Part shown: positions 23,089 through 34,850 of the stretch, piece after piece
Position numbering within the stretch: position 1 is the stretch's first letter
Layout: each line of letters starts with the position of its first letter
DNA from: Uranotaenia lowii
Taxonomy: Eukaryota > Arthropoda > Insecta > Diptera > Culicidae
NCBI RefSeq assembly: GCF_029784155.1
Contig: NC_073693.1
Coordinates: 25,890,002 to 25,954,001, forward strand
DNA: 64,000 nucleotides
Direction of reading: 5' to 3'
Made by a program: the position numbers and the translations under genes
The notes under the pieces: model-generated
What the model saw: the letters and a program-made list of their open reading frames with translations, nothing else
What the model was told of the DNA's origin: nothing
Database searches by the model: none

Positions 23089-23811
23089 TGTCAAAAATGT
23101 CAAAATTGTCAAAAATGTCAAAAATGTCAAAAATGTCAAAAATGTCAAAAATGTCAAAAATGTCAAAAATGTCAAAAATGTCAAAAATGTCAAAAATGTC
23201 AAAAATGTCAAAAATGTCAAAAATGTCAAAAATGTCAAAAATGTCAAAAATGTCAAAAATGTCAAAAATGTCAAAAATGTCAAAAATGTCAAAAATGTCA
23301 AAAATGTCAAAAATGTCAAAAATGTCAAAAATGTCAAAAATGTCAAAAATGTCAAAAATGTCAAAAATGTCAAAAATGTCAAAAATGTCAAACATGTCAA
23401 AAATGTCAAAAATGTCAAAAATGTCAAAAATGTCAAAAATGTCAAAAATGTCAAAAATGTCAAAAATGTCAAAAATGTCAAAAATGTCAAAAATGTCAAA
23501 AATGTCAAAAATGTCAAAAATGTCAAAAATGTCATAATGTCAAAAATGTCAAAAATGTCAAAAATGACAAAAATGTCAAAAATGTCAAAAATGTCAAAAA
23601 TGTCAAAAATGTCAAAAATGTCAAAAATGTCAAAAATGTCAAAAATGTCAAAAATGTCAAAAATGTCAAAAATGTCAAAAATGTCAAAAATGTCAAAAAT
23701 GTCAAAAATGTCAAAAATGTCAAAAATGTCAAAAATTTCAAAAATGTCAAAAATGACAAAAATGTCGAAAATGTCAAAAATGTCAAAAATGTCAAAAATG
23801 TCAAAAATGTC
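23089..23811 (+). repeat. Nonamer satellite A3a, (GTCAAAAAT)n
   Basis: About 80 units of GTCAAAAAT, with few variants (23393, 23535, 23569, 23737, 23767). The start contains one GTCAAAATT unit (23099-23108). Open frames give SKM repeats on plus and FDI or TFL repeats on minus, not genes. Confidence 0.97.
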
Positions 23812-25120
23812 AAAATTGTCAAAATTGTAAAAATTGTCAAAATTGTCAAAATTGTCAAAATTGTCAAAATTGTCAAAATTGTCAAAATTGTCAAAATTGT
23901 CAAAATTGTCAAAATTGTCAAAATTGTCAAAATTGTCAAAATTGTCAAAATTGTCAAAATTGTCAAAATTGTCAAAATTGTCAAAATTGTCAAAATTGTC
24001 AAAATTGTCAAAATTGTCAAAATTGTCAAAATTGTCAAAATTGTCAAAATTGTCAAAATTGTCAAAATTGTCAAAATTGTCAAAATTGTAAAAATTGTCA
24101 AAATTGTCAAAATTGTCAAAATTGTCAAAATTGTCAAAATTGTCAAAATTGTCAAATTGTCAAAATTGTCAAAATTGTCAAAATTGTCAAAATTGTCAAA
24201 ATTGTCAAAATTGTCAAAATTGTCAAAATTGTCAAAATTGTCAAAATTGTCAAAATTGTCAAAATTGTCAAAATTGTCAAAATTGTCAAAATTGTCAAAA
24301 TTGTCAAAATTGTCAAAATTGTCAAAATTGTCAAAATTGTCAAAATTGTCAAAATTGTCAAAATTGTCAAAATTGTCAAAATTGTCAAAATTGTCAAAAT
24401 TGTCAAAATTGTCAAAATTGTCAAAATTGTCAAAATTGTCAAAATTGTCAAAATTGTCAAAATTGTCAAAATTGTCAAAATTGTCAAAATTGTCAAAATT
24501 GTCAAAATTGTCAAAATTGTCAAAATTGTCAAAATTGTCAAAATTGTCAAAATTGTCAAAATTGTCAAAATTGTCAAAATTGTCAAAATTGTCAAAATTG
24601 TCAAAATTGTCAAAATTGTCAAAATTGTCAAAATTGTCAAAATTGTCAAAATTGTCAAAATTGTCAAAATTGTCAAAATTGTCAAAATTGTCAAAATTGT
24701 CAAATTGTCAAAATTGTCAAAATTGTCAACATTGTCAAAATTGTCAAAATTGTCAAAATTGTCAAAATTGTCAAAATTGTCAAAATTGTCAAAATTGTCA
24801 AAATTGTCAAAATTGTCAAAATTGTCAAAATTGTCAAAATTGTCAAAATTGTCAAAATTGTCAAAATTGTCAAAATTCTCAAAATTGTCAAAATTGTCAA
24901 AATTGTCAAAATCGTCAAAATCGTCAAAATTGTCAAAATTAACAAAATTGTCAAAATTGTCAAAATTGTCAAAATTGTCAAAATTGTCAAAATTGTCAAA
25001 ATTGTCAAAATTGTCAAAATTGTCAAAATTGTCAAAATTGTCAAAATTGTCAAAATTGTCAAAATTGTCAAAATTGTCAAAATTGTCAAAATTGTCAGAA
25101 TTTTCAAAATTGTCAAAATT
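23812..25120 (+). repeat. Nonamer satellite A3b, (GTCAAAATT)n
   Basis: About 145 units of the A1/A4 monomer follow A3a without a gap, after a single-base change from AAAAAT to AAAATT. Two GTA variants sit at 23828 and 24089, 1-bp deletions at about 24152 and 24703, and variants cluster near the right end (24877, 24913-24925, 24940). The orientation is the same as A1 and A4 and opposite to A5. Confidence 0.97.
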
Positions 25121-25260
25121 GTCAAAAATGACAAAAATTTCAAAAATGTCAAAAAATTTTAAAATAACAAATTTAAATAAATCTTTAATGTAAAAAGTGT
25201 CAAAAATATCAAAAATTTTAATTGTTGAAAATGTCAAAAGTTACTCCAAAAATGTCAAAA
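25121..25260 (+). repeat. Degenerate right border of A3
   Basis: Irregular units return to the A3a type (AAAAATGACAAAAATTTC, then AAAATGTC, AAAATATC). The array is thus bordered on both sides by decayed AAAAATGTC-type units. Confidence 0.6.
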
Positions 25261-25937
25261 TGTTCAAATGTGCAGATATTCTTCCTGATTCTTTTTTTGT
25301 CTTTTAACTTTTCCAGATTCTTGATTCTTTTGTTATGTTTTAATTCAGATTTAATATCCATGTTCTTATGATAATATCTCAAAAAATAAAAATTTAAAAA
25401 AGTTATTTCCGTTCTGACAGAAAATTATATTTTTTTTCTCACACCCGGTTTACTTCAAAATTTTACAACGGGTCATTCGAAGTGTTCCAATTTTCTTCAA
25501 AGGAGCCGTAAAAAGTTGTACTTTTGCAACCAAATGAGCATGTCATTTCCTGATGCTTCAATAAGCACAAAAGCTGTGAAGTGAATGAGGCTAACCGAAA
25601 AAAAACGAAAAAGAAAGCACAAGTAACCTTTCCTGACAGCCGCAAGTAAGCCCAAGTGAAATTATTAATTTACAACGTCGCACGCAGAGAATCTGCCGGC
25701 ATCTACGAAGGCAGGCAGTTCCCGAGAAAAATGGCAACCAGAAAAAAAACGGGTGCGGGCGAAAGCATAAAAAAAAGAAACGACTCGTAACAAATACTGG
25801 CACCCCATTTTTTATTTTCACTTTTAGGCCACCTTTCGTCAGTTTGCGCGGGCTGTTTTATTTGCTCGCAGATTTTCTCCGACTTTGGGCCCAGCAAATA
25901 AACAAAACTACCGGCAAAGAAAAGTAAGCAAGCGAGT

Positions 25938-25968
25938 AAACAAACAAACAAACGAACGAACGAACAAA
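25938..25968 (+). repeat. (AAAC)n then (GAAC)n microsatellite
   Basis: Three AAAC-type tetramers followed by three GAAC-type tetramers. It explains the leucine and phenylalanine-rich minus-strand ORF at 25703-26044. Confidence 0.8.
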
Positions 25969-26163
25969 TCCACCCGAACAACAATGACATCGAGGAGTAG
26001 AAATGAATCCCACGTAACTGAGAAACTCTTATGCTCGATTGCAAATGAGAAAAAAGTCTTGGCTTTTCCTTGAGTTACCTAGCAGGGGGAAGTGACTTTT
26101 GTGAAAGTTGAAAAATTATTTCCATTTGATATCTGAACGTTTAGTTTCATAAACTGGTGATGG

Positions 26164-26176
26164 AAAGGGGGGATGA
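26164..26176 (+). promoter_or_regulatory. G-motif site 4 (AAAGGGGGGATGA)
   Basis: The first of a pair; the next copy in the same orientation starts 62 bp further on. Confidence 0.35.
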
Positions 26177-26225
26177 TTACAAAAAAATACTTAAAACACC
26201 TACGCTAAAAGCAATCCTCGGAGGG

Positions 26226-26238
26226 AAAGGGGGGATGA
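26226..26238 (+). promoter_or_regulatory. G-motif site 5 (AAAGGGGGGATGA)
   Basis: Second of the pair. It shares the extended right flank ATGATT with site 4 and the left flank GAGGGAAA with site 6. Confidence 0.35.
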
Positions 26239-27854
26239 TTCTCTATGAGATTTTTTTTTCATTCATTTCTCATCATTTTTATTTTTAAAATGTGGTTTTA
26301 AATGATTACTTTTTTTTTGAAGAACTGAGAAATTTTATCGAAGAACGTAGAAAAAGTCTTAAAATTCTACCAAGGAGCTTTCCAAACAAAGGAAAAGTAA
26401 GGAAAGATACAAGAATAAAAGCGAAATGACTTCTGAAAATAAGAAACAACAGCAACAAAAGATTTGAAGAAAGAAAGAAAAAACTGCCCCATAAGTAAAC
26501 ACACTCCTCAACAATTGAGCCCGCACACGCAATCGAGGGAAAATGAAAAATGAAGCTCACTTTTTTTCGCGCGCGACCGCTCCTTCAGTGGAAGAAAAAG
26601 GATCTCCCACATTTAGTCCTTGCTGCTGGCTTCGTTTTTCATTCACAGATGATGGGGCGTGTGGCGCTTCCATTTCAGTCAAGACGGTTTTTAATGTGAT
26701 TTAATTTAAATTTTATACTGCGCGTGAGAACGTGACTTGAATGAATGTTTCTCCGTTGAAGTTCTTCGCTGCCTGCCTTCTCGCACCCAATTTCTAATTC
26801 AGAACCGGGTTGCTTCTGATTCCGGCAGACTTATTTCGTTGTGCTGTGAGGATTACTTTTAACACGGGATGCCAACAGAAACCTGGCCGACGGATGGATG
26901 GGAAAGGCCTGCTGCCTCTTGGAAGAGCTATCCTGGTATGATTTAGGGCTGGCCGTATTTCGAGGTTGTAAGGAATCAGTTTTATGGTCGAATAATTGCG
27001 CGAAATGGTCGGATTTCAAGCTTGGAATTGGGATCAGCCGGTTGAGCTATTTATTCGTAATTTGATAAACACAATGACATTGAATGGGGGGATTTCATAT
27101 ATGAGATATTGGGGCAAGCATATTGTTAGAGAGGATGGAGTTGATTTTCTCAGAACATTTTCATAGAAACTTTTAAAAAATCGGGTAATCAAACCGATTT
27201 TGCTTTAGAAGAAGCTCGTTTAAAAAAATATCATTTCTCGTTGTTTTGTGGAACTAGCCCGATTCTCTTGGAGAGTCGCTCCGAATATTTTCTGGGAACT
27301 AAAAAAATGTGTTTAGAAGAATCCTTCTGAGTTTTTTTTTCAAAATTCATTTACGATCCTGAATATTTTATAAATACAATCTTAAAGATTGCCGCCTTCA
27401 AATATTCTGTTATTATCCGTATCAAATTATTTAACATTTCAAAAGAAAGAACCATTTTTTTGGCTTTGACAGTCATCTTAACTCGCAACTTACGTCGGAT
27501 TACTGCTGCTACTGACTTTCAATAATTACCCGGTAATTACTTACACAAAGTGTTGTTCTTCCCCCGGCAGTTGAAGCAAAACACAATAAATGCAAGTAAT
27601 TGCCAAATGGTAAAACAGGATAGTACCGGCTTCTGGCAGGCAAGAAATGCTGCACACTCTCGTTCACGGGAAACTCATTAGAGGTTAATTCGAGTTGAGG
27701 GTGGAAGCGACGACAAAAAAAATCGAAATATCGTCGAATGTCGAAAAAACCCTTCCTTCGGTTGCTGCTACTGCTATTAGAGTGTGGAAACCCCGAAGAC
27801 ACGAAACAAGACTTCGCACTTTACTTCCGTTTCCCTTCGTTTTGGGGTTGAGGG

Positions 27855-27867
27855 AAAGGGGGGATGA
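27855..27867 (+). promoter_or_regulatory. G-motif site 6 (AAAGGGGGGATGA)
   Basis: Preceded by GAGGG as at site 5, so the match between these two sites is longer than the core. Confidence 0.35.
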
Positions 27868-29033
27868 AGCCAAATTTGCTCATCATGGAAAATAATTTAT
27901 GCATAAGCGTCCCATTGTTTATTTACCGAAAGGCGCAAAGGGTCGGGTTCTGTTCTGGGTTGGTGCATCCGGAATTCTGGGGCCAAGTAGGTCAGAAACA
28001 ACGCCCTCTCCTTTGCCAGAAGACGAAAGGCGAAGACGATGTCGTGATTGTGCAAACTCATGACATCCGGATTTTCCCTGGAAGGACATCCGCCAAGGGA
28101 AAATCTCTCTGAGGAGGGAAACTAATGTGCAAACAAATAAAATTAAACACCAACCGGTTTCGTGTCAATATTGAGCTTCGTTTGGAGGGCGGCAAAGCAT
28201 TTCCATCAATCGTTTCTTGGACCAAGAATGCCAGTCCTGATGGTGGCAGCCGGTTGACTTCTTAATCGATAAATTGTGCCCGAGAGGCGACAATTCCTGT
28301 TGCGCTGTTCCAAGCAGGCACTCGCGACGATGTTGCATTTCGAATTCAGCGATGCGTATTTCGAGTTTGGCGGCACCTGACAGCTGAACATGGAAATGCT
28401 TTCCCCGGCAAAGTGGCATCGAAATTGCACGGATTGTAGGCTTTCTGCCGGGGGATTGTCAACGTGTTGTAGCTTTCACGATTGGGCTTAAAAGCTTGAA
28501 TTATTGCAGTTGACCTGGAAGGTTTTAGGAATTTTGTTCAATAATTGCTAAGAAAGTTGAACTCAATAGGAACCGAAACTGACAGCTCCAATTGTGGATT
28601 CACAATCACAATTTATATTAATATTCGAGCCCACAAAACCAAAACAATCCGGAGCAAACCACAGGAACCCTTTTCCCAGCAGCTCAGCTACCTTTTCTCA
28701 AAACAAGGATCTCGGAAGTTTTCGAAGGGAATTTGGGCGGATCTTACGCATCGTATTCAAGCTTCAGAAGCGGGAAAGCGGCAGTTTCTTGCGAAAAACC
28801 ATCAGAACGAAAAACCTGGCTGCTAATTGAATTTTCCTTCCTGGTTTGCTTCCCAAGCTTGCTCCCGAAAAGTCATTTTTCATTGTTTATTACCGGGTCG
28901 GTTGCTTGCGAACTGTGTTTCGGGGAATGAGAGGATCCAATTTTATGCGTTAATCAATGTGTGTGTGCTCCTTTCTTTGTTATCTTTAGACTGAATATTC
29001 CTTTTGAAATTCTGTGTCAGTCGGTTTAATTTA

Positions 29034-29410
29034 AGGTTGTCAGATTACCCGGTTTTGTCAAAGTTTGCTCGGATATTTCATATAAAACTTTATTTAAAAT
29101 AAGTCCGGATTTTTCCCGGATTAATAAACTTTGTTTAATAAAACAAACAAAAAAAAAGATTTTCGTCTGTGAACTTTTTTATGTTTGTCTCCAAACCGAA
29201 ATTTTTTGAGCAAGTTTTATGAAAATAATCATCAAAGGTTTTTCGGAATCCTAAAAAACGATTTATGATCTGTTGACGAGTTAAAATGAAAATTTGAATT
29301 ACAATTGAGTAAGTTATTTCGGAATTTTAACAAAATTTCCTTGAATATTGCTTGGATTTTTGGTCAACAATTTTTAAATCAAATGCCTGAATTTAGCCAG
29401 TTTTAAATTA
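29034..29410 (+). mobile_element. Short TIR element, copy 2 (incomplete)
   Basis: Begins with AGGTTGTCAGATTACCCGG and contains CGGATATTTCATA, paired CCGGATTTTTCCCGG and TTTTTTGAGCAAG, in the same order as the minus strand of 9124-9573. The far TIR is not seen; instead nonamer array A4 begins about 20 bp beyond. The interior contains TTTTGTCAAAG, one substitution from a satellite nonamer. Confidence 0.55.
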
Positions 29411-29432
29411 AAAATCTTAATTTTGATGGTTT

Positions 29433-29500
29433 CGACAATTTTGACAATTTTGACAAATTTAATTTCAAATTTTGTCAAAAATTGTCAAAATTGTCAAAAT
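29433..29500. repeat. Orientation switch at the head of A4
   Basis: Three units in the A5 orientation (GACAATTTT, 29433-29456) are followed by ACAAATTT, a short AATTT centre (29461-29465) and then CAAATTTTGTC and units in the opposite orientation. The result is a near-perfect dyad symmetry of about 30 bp per arm. Confidence 0.8.
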
Positions 29501-30961
29501 TGTCAAAATTGTCAAAATTGTCAAAATTGTCAAAATTGTCAAAATTGTCAAAATTGTCGACATTGTCAAAATTGTCAAAATTGTCAAAATTGTCAAAATT
29601 GTCAAAATTGTCAAAATTGTCAAATTGTCAAAATTTTCAAAATTGTCAAAATTGTCAAAATTGTCAAAATTGTCAAAATTGTCAAAATTGTCAAAATTGT
29701 CAAAATTGTCAAAATTGTCAAAATTGTCAAAATTGTCAAAATTGTCAAAATTGTCAAAATTGTCAAAATTGTCAAAATTGTCAAAATTGTCAAAATTGTC
29801 AAAATTGTCAAAATTGTCAAAATTGTCAAAATTGTCAAAATTGTCAAAATTGTCAAAATTGTCAAAATTGTCAAAATTTTCAAAATTGTCGAAATTGTCA
29901 AAATTGTCAAAATTGTCAAAATTGTCAAAATTGTCAAAATTGTCAAAATTGTCAAAATTGTCAAAATTGTCAAAATTGTCAAAATTGTCAAAATTGTCAA
30001 AATTGTCAAAATTGTCAAAATTGTCAAAATTGTCAAAATTGTCAAAATTGTCAAAATTGTCAAAATTGTCAAAATTGTCAAAATTGTCAAAATTGTCAAA
30101 ATTGTCAAAATTGTCAAAATTGTCAAAATTGTCAAAATTGTCAAAATTGTCAAAATTGTCAAAATTGTCAAAATTGTCAAAATTGTCAAAATTGTCAAAA
30201 TTGTCAAAATTGTCAAAATTGTCAAAATTGTCAAAATTGTCAAAATTGTCAAAATTGTCAAAATTGTCAAAATTGTCAAAATTGTCAAAATTGTCAAAAT
30301 TGTCAAAATTGTCAAAATTGTCAAAATTGTCAAAATTGTAAAACTGTCAAAATTGTCAAAATTTTCAAAATTTCCAGAATTGTCGAAACTGTCAACATTG
30401 TCGAAATTGTCAAAATTGTCAAAATTGTCAAAATTGTCAAAATTGTCAAAATTGTCAAAATTGTCAAAATTGTCAAAATTGTCAAAATTGTCAAAATTGT
30501 CAAAATTGTCAAAATTGTCAAAATTGTCAAAATTGTCAAAATTGTCAAAATTGTCAAAATTGTCAAAATTGTCAAAATTGTCAAAATTGTCAAAATTGTC
30601 AAAATTGTCAAAATTGTCAAAATTGTCAAAATTGTCAAAATTGTCAAAATTGTCAAAATTGTCAAAATTGTCAAAATTGTCAAAATTGTCAAAATTGTCA
30701 AAATTGTCAAAATTGTCAAAATTGTCAAAATTGTCAAAATTGTCAAAATTGTCAAAATTGTCAAAATTGTCAAAATTGTCAAAATTGTCAAAATTGTCAA
30801 AATTGTCAAAATTGTCAAAATTGTCAAAATTGTCAAAATTGTCAAAATTGTCAAAATTGTCAAAATTGTCAAAATTGTCAAAATTGTCAAAATTGTCAAA
30901 ATTGTCAAAATTGTCAAAATTGTTAAAATTTTCAAAATTTTCAAAATTGTCAAAATTGTCA
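29466..30961 (+). repeat. Nonamer satellite A4, (AAAATTGTC)n
   Basis: About 165 units, with a cluster of variants at 30335-30402 (GTAAAACTGTC, TTTCCAGAATTGTCG, GTCAACATT) that divides it into two homogeneous halves. The right end decays to AAAATTTTC units at 30924-30945. A 653-codon ORF runs through and continues into unique sequence to 31443; this is read-through, not a gene. Confidence 0.97.
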
Positions 30962-32205
30962 TTTTAAGATATTCGCAAAAAAAAATTGAAAATAAAACGG
31001 AAATAACTTTTTGTCTTTTTTCTACTTCATCAAAAGAAACATTTTTTTATATCGTTTTTGTGTCACTGCAGCAATTTGATGTTGCAAAATTTCCAAATGC
31101 GTTTTCAATTTTCGTTCGACTGCACCGCGGCGACCAAACCAGACCAGTCGAGGTAGTCCAGAAATTTTGCATGCATAAAATTACGTCCCACGCATGTTTC
31201 AACGCACTCTCATCGTCATTCCTTAACGTTCCTCAAATCACGCCCGGCTCCCGGTGCAGAGGCATTTCATTGATATTTTCGTTATTTATTATAAACGTGC
31301 CCTTTTCGACTGCCGGCATCTCTTCTCTGCATCCTGATGTCGCACCCGGAATGGACCTAGAAATTCCTGTCACTCTGCCATTTGCCGAGTACATACACAA
31401 CTTCATACAATTTCAATTTTGTTATGATTGGAAAATATGTTAATTTAAATATTTTATACGATCACTCACCACGCGCGAGCTTTACGTGTATACTTTCAAC
31501 GAACGGTTCGCATTTTGCTTGCTCAATATTTTTTCCCTGCTGTTGCTATCATTATTATTTCGACGTGTCGATTCGGGGGGAACATTATTATGAATTCATT
31601 TCGGTACATAATTTATTGATGAGAATTTCAATTTTTATATTCGTTTGGCTCCGGTCTTGGGGAAGTTGGCTGGCGGTAAAAATTTTACTACCCTCAGCTC
31701 ATCGAAAAAAAAAGTTAAAAAAAAGGGGTAGAGTGGAACCATTTTTATTTCAACTCGTCTGATTGAATAACGTTTTCCATTTCAAAAAAATATATAGGAA
31801 ATCGAAATGACGACGACAATTTACTCAAAACACTCACGCACACAGCAAATCGTCATGTTATTAGGCATTTCACCGGCACAACTGGAACGTGAATCCGATC
31901 GTAATTGAGGCAAAACGGATTATAATTTGATAATTTAATCATTCCCCCTGCTGGAAATGTGTAAAGCAGCTGACTGAAGACGAGTCGCCAGAAATGGAAG
32001 GCCAGGCGAACAGCATCGAAAAGTGGGGGGAGGAGAATGTGATTAAGGGTGACTATTTTCCACTTGGCTTCCAATTCGTTATTCACAGTTTGCTGTCACA
32101 TTATGGGTGTGATGACTGTGTTTTATCCTTCGCCACCCACTACTTTCCTACTTTTGAACTATCGTCGTAGGGAATCAGCGTGGTTTGTACTGTACAAGTG
32201 CGTGG

Positions 32206-32218
32206 TAAGGGGGGATGA
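32206..32218 (+). promoter_or_regulatory. G-motif site 7 (TAAGGGGGGATGA)
   Basis: A copy with the TAA extension, followed by ATCATT. It lies about 290 bp from the ratchet site. Confidence 0.35.
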
Positions 32219-32506
32219 ATCATTTTTGTCTGATGAATTTTTCAGCGGCCGATGGTTATCATAAATGAAAATGTTTGAACGTTCGTGGAAAAGAAAAATG
32301 AAACTATTAGCTTCCCGGCAGCAGTGGCAGACTGAATTCGAGTAATTTTATCGTTTCACCACAGCCGTTGATTGCAGCCGTTTGTTTGTTGGGAACTGAA
32401 CGAGAATGGTCACGTGAGCTAGATCGACACACGATTGTGGCAATTGTAAGGAACAATTTCAGTAAGGTACTTATCCTGAGCGTTGGGTTTTGATTCAATT
32501 TCGAGA

Positions 32507-32534
32507 ACTTACCTGAAACGAGAAAAAAAACAGA
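32507..32534 (-). promoter_or_regulatory. Recursive splice site (ratchet point)
   Basis: Read on the minus strand: TCTGTTTTTTTTCTCGTTTC followed by AG|GTAAGT. A strong pyrimidine tract and AG are fused directly to a perfect 5' splice site, with the junction between 32513 and 32512. This zero-length-exon structure is the signature of ratchet points, which remove very long Drosophila introns in steps. It has the strand and position expected for the intron upstream of the RRM2 exon. Confidence 0.65.
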
Positions 32535-33771
32535 TGGAATTTAGCTTGGCTGCGTTATTAAAATGATAAGGGAAGAAACATTTTTTAATCATTTTAGATT
32601 AGAAAAAACTTTAAAAATACTAAAACAGTTTAAAAACTTTTGGAATAGAAATCTTAAAATCGTTTGTAATTTCACAAGTCTGATAAAAACAATCGGGTGT
32701 TAACGTTTTCCTGGCCAGGCTCAAGAATTTATTACAATCAACTCGAACTTAGAGTTCCAAAATAGAAAACCACATCACAGGAAGGGTCACATGGAAAATT
32801 GAGTGCCTATGCAAATATGCTGAATTTCTGTTTGTGATTGCATGAAGGGCTTAACATTTTGTGCCATCACTATGAGAAAATTCTTTGGAAATATCGATTC
32901 CAAATCGAATGAAGAGGTGCTTCGATTGGTGTAAAAGCGTAGACCAAAACCCTTCTAGGCATTGATGTAAACAAGTGCATACCAAAATTGGTAGAGCTGA
33001 TGCTCTGAAAGCTGGAATTCTTAAATTTATGGACCAATATGCTGATTGCAGTTGATGCAGTTTTGCGAAAGCAAAGTTTTTAAACTCGATTAGTTTCCTT
33101 TTAGTCTATCCCTTAAATATCATTCTAAAACATGGATTCCGGAAACCGAATTCAGAAACGACATGATAAAATATCTTATTCATAATTGGAAAAATTTAGA
33201 AAATTTAAAATTTTTTAAAGAATTTATAAAATTGACAAATTTTTGACGAATTTGAAATTATAGGGCAAGATCGTTTAGTTTATCTTCAGAATTTTCTATT
33301 TTCTATTTGAAAAATATGATAAAATCAAGTTTTATTTTGAAGTAATTTTTCAAACTGCTTTTATTTTTGTTTTTATCAGCAAGGGACTCCACCAAATCGA
33401 TTTTCGATGGATTAAAATTGGGGGCAATAATGATCACCAAACCATATCCCGTCGTTGCCAGGAGCCAGAAGATTCGATTTGACACCGAGGCACCTGGCTC
33501 ATAAAAGCAACACCTTAAAATGGAGATGTGCACCCCATCAAACTGCAAGGCTATGTAGATGCTATGGTACAAAGTTTCTGTTTTTTTTTTCATCAGTCAA
33601 CTTTGAATCCAAGCCAGCCGGAGGACGGACAACTTGAAATGGGTTTCGGAATGTCAATTTTCATTAACATTCGAACTGGAAAATTGGAACGTAAAAATTT
33701 TATTTTTACAACCCCCATGCACATCAACATGCTCGGTTCGTGGGCGCGATTTCCAAAAACTCTGATGGAAT

Positions 33772-33781
33772 TCATCCCCCC
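33772..33781 (-). promoter_or_regulatory. G-motif site 8 (core GGGGGGATGA)
   Basis: The core 10-mer only: the upstream bases are GCG instead of WAA, followed by ATTCC. Confidence 0.3.
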
Positions 33782-34386
33782 GCGAACAGTGACACAAAAC
33801 CAGCTGAGCTGCCACCGACCGAGAATGGTGGAAATCGATATCCCTAACCCGCGGGATTTTGAATCTCGTTGTTGAAGTTAACCAGCGAGAGCAAAAAAAA
33901 AACACCCTCATACTCAGTACCCCCTACTGTCCTCATTCCGAAACCTAAAACAAACTCATCGTAAATCTTTTCCTCGGCAAGTGACACGACAGCGAAGAAT
34001 TTAACGGCCAGTTGCTGACAATTTTTACGACATCCCTTCCCTGGTCCCTGAGCCGCCTTTGCTCTGCCTGGTTTTGCCTCGCCTCGCCGAAATCCGGGGG
34101 TCGTTATAATTAAAAATATTCCCGTTGCTGAGAAACTAGCACCTCTTGGTTGGAATCGAAACGTCGAGCTAAGCTTGGGGGTTGGGATGGGGTTTTAGGG
34201 GCGTGCCGAAATCAAAATTTAAACAGTTATAATGAGAAAATTCTTTGCTGCTCTTCGAAACAAGGCCCAAATGAGTCGTGGGAGCTTGCAGAAGGAAGGA
34301 ATAGACCGGGGGTTTTCGGGAACAGGCTGGTTAGAATTCGGTGTGGATTTAGCATGAAAACAGCTCATGAATCTGACGATATGGGC

Positions 34387-34449
34387 GATGATCATGATGA
34401 TGATGATGATGATGATGATGAGGACGACGCCGATGATGATGATGATAAT
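34387..34449 (+). repeat. (GAT)n microsatellite
   Basis: An interrupted GAT tract of about 20 triplets. It produces the poly-aspartate end of the ORF at 34150-34464 and the poly-histidine run on the opposite strand. Confidence 0.9.
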
Positions 34450-34515
34450 GAAAAGGAAGACTGACGAAGGACAAACTCATAAAACGACGTTTTATTAGCT
34501 TCAGATGAGACTCGA

Positions 34516-34850
34516 TGGCAAATCTACGGTTGATTTTTGAGCCCAACTATCTTTGCATCGGCCTCGAAGGTTAAAGGGTGGATAAATTAAAGTTGATTTT
34601 GTGACGAAAACTAAGCTTCAATGTTCATGCTCATTGCATTGAAAATCGTGACACTGTTTATATTCAGGAACTTAAATTCTTGTTATAATCAGGAATAGTA
34701 AAAAGTGACGATTTTTTCCTGGGTTGTTTGTATAACAATAATCTGTTAGTCATGATAAGTCATTTCCTTATATTTTTTTTAAGAAAAACCTGATAATCTT
34801 CAGGTTGAGAACTTTTTCGTTTACGATACTCAGACGTTTGAGATGCTTAA
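34516..34850 (+). repeat. Spacer copy 1 (outermost)
   Basis: Homology to the other spacers begins at TGGCAAATC, directly after unrelated single-copy sequence. It differs from the others at 34548 (CCCAACTATC against CCCAACCATC), and I found no other difference from copy 2. That base makes a TAG codon on the minus strand where the amplified copies have TGG. Confidence 0.9.

Larger units (their letters stand above)
25261..29033. other. Intronic sequence between A3 and A4
   Basis: No exon or gene recognised. Contents include an (AAAC)n/(GAAC)n tetranucleotide patch at 25938-25968 and three G-motif sites. ORFs here are short or low-complexity. Confidence 0.6.
30962..34515. other. Intronic sequence between A4 and A5
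   Basis: Contains the recursive splice site, a GAT microsatellite and two G-motif copies. No exon with a recognisable peptide was found on either strand. ORFs near 33.5-33.9 kb occur as overlapping pairs on both strands and lack domains. Confidence 0.6.

Noticed and set aside
25703..26044. Hydrophobic minus-strand ORF resembling a membrane protein
   Set aside because: Much of the leucine and phenylalanine-rich part is encoded by the AAAC/GAAC microsatellite, and overlapping ORFs exist on both strands.
29482..31443. 653-codon ORF with about 150 codons of unique C-terminal sequence
   Set aside because: The unique part is chance read-through from A4 into intron sequence, with no domain or independent start.
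34150..34464. ORF with an acidic poly-aspartate tail
   Set aside because: The tail is a GAT microsatellite and the rest has no recognisable domain.
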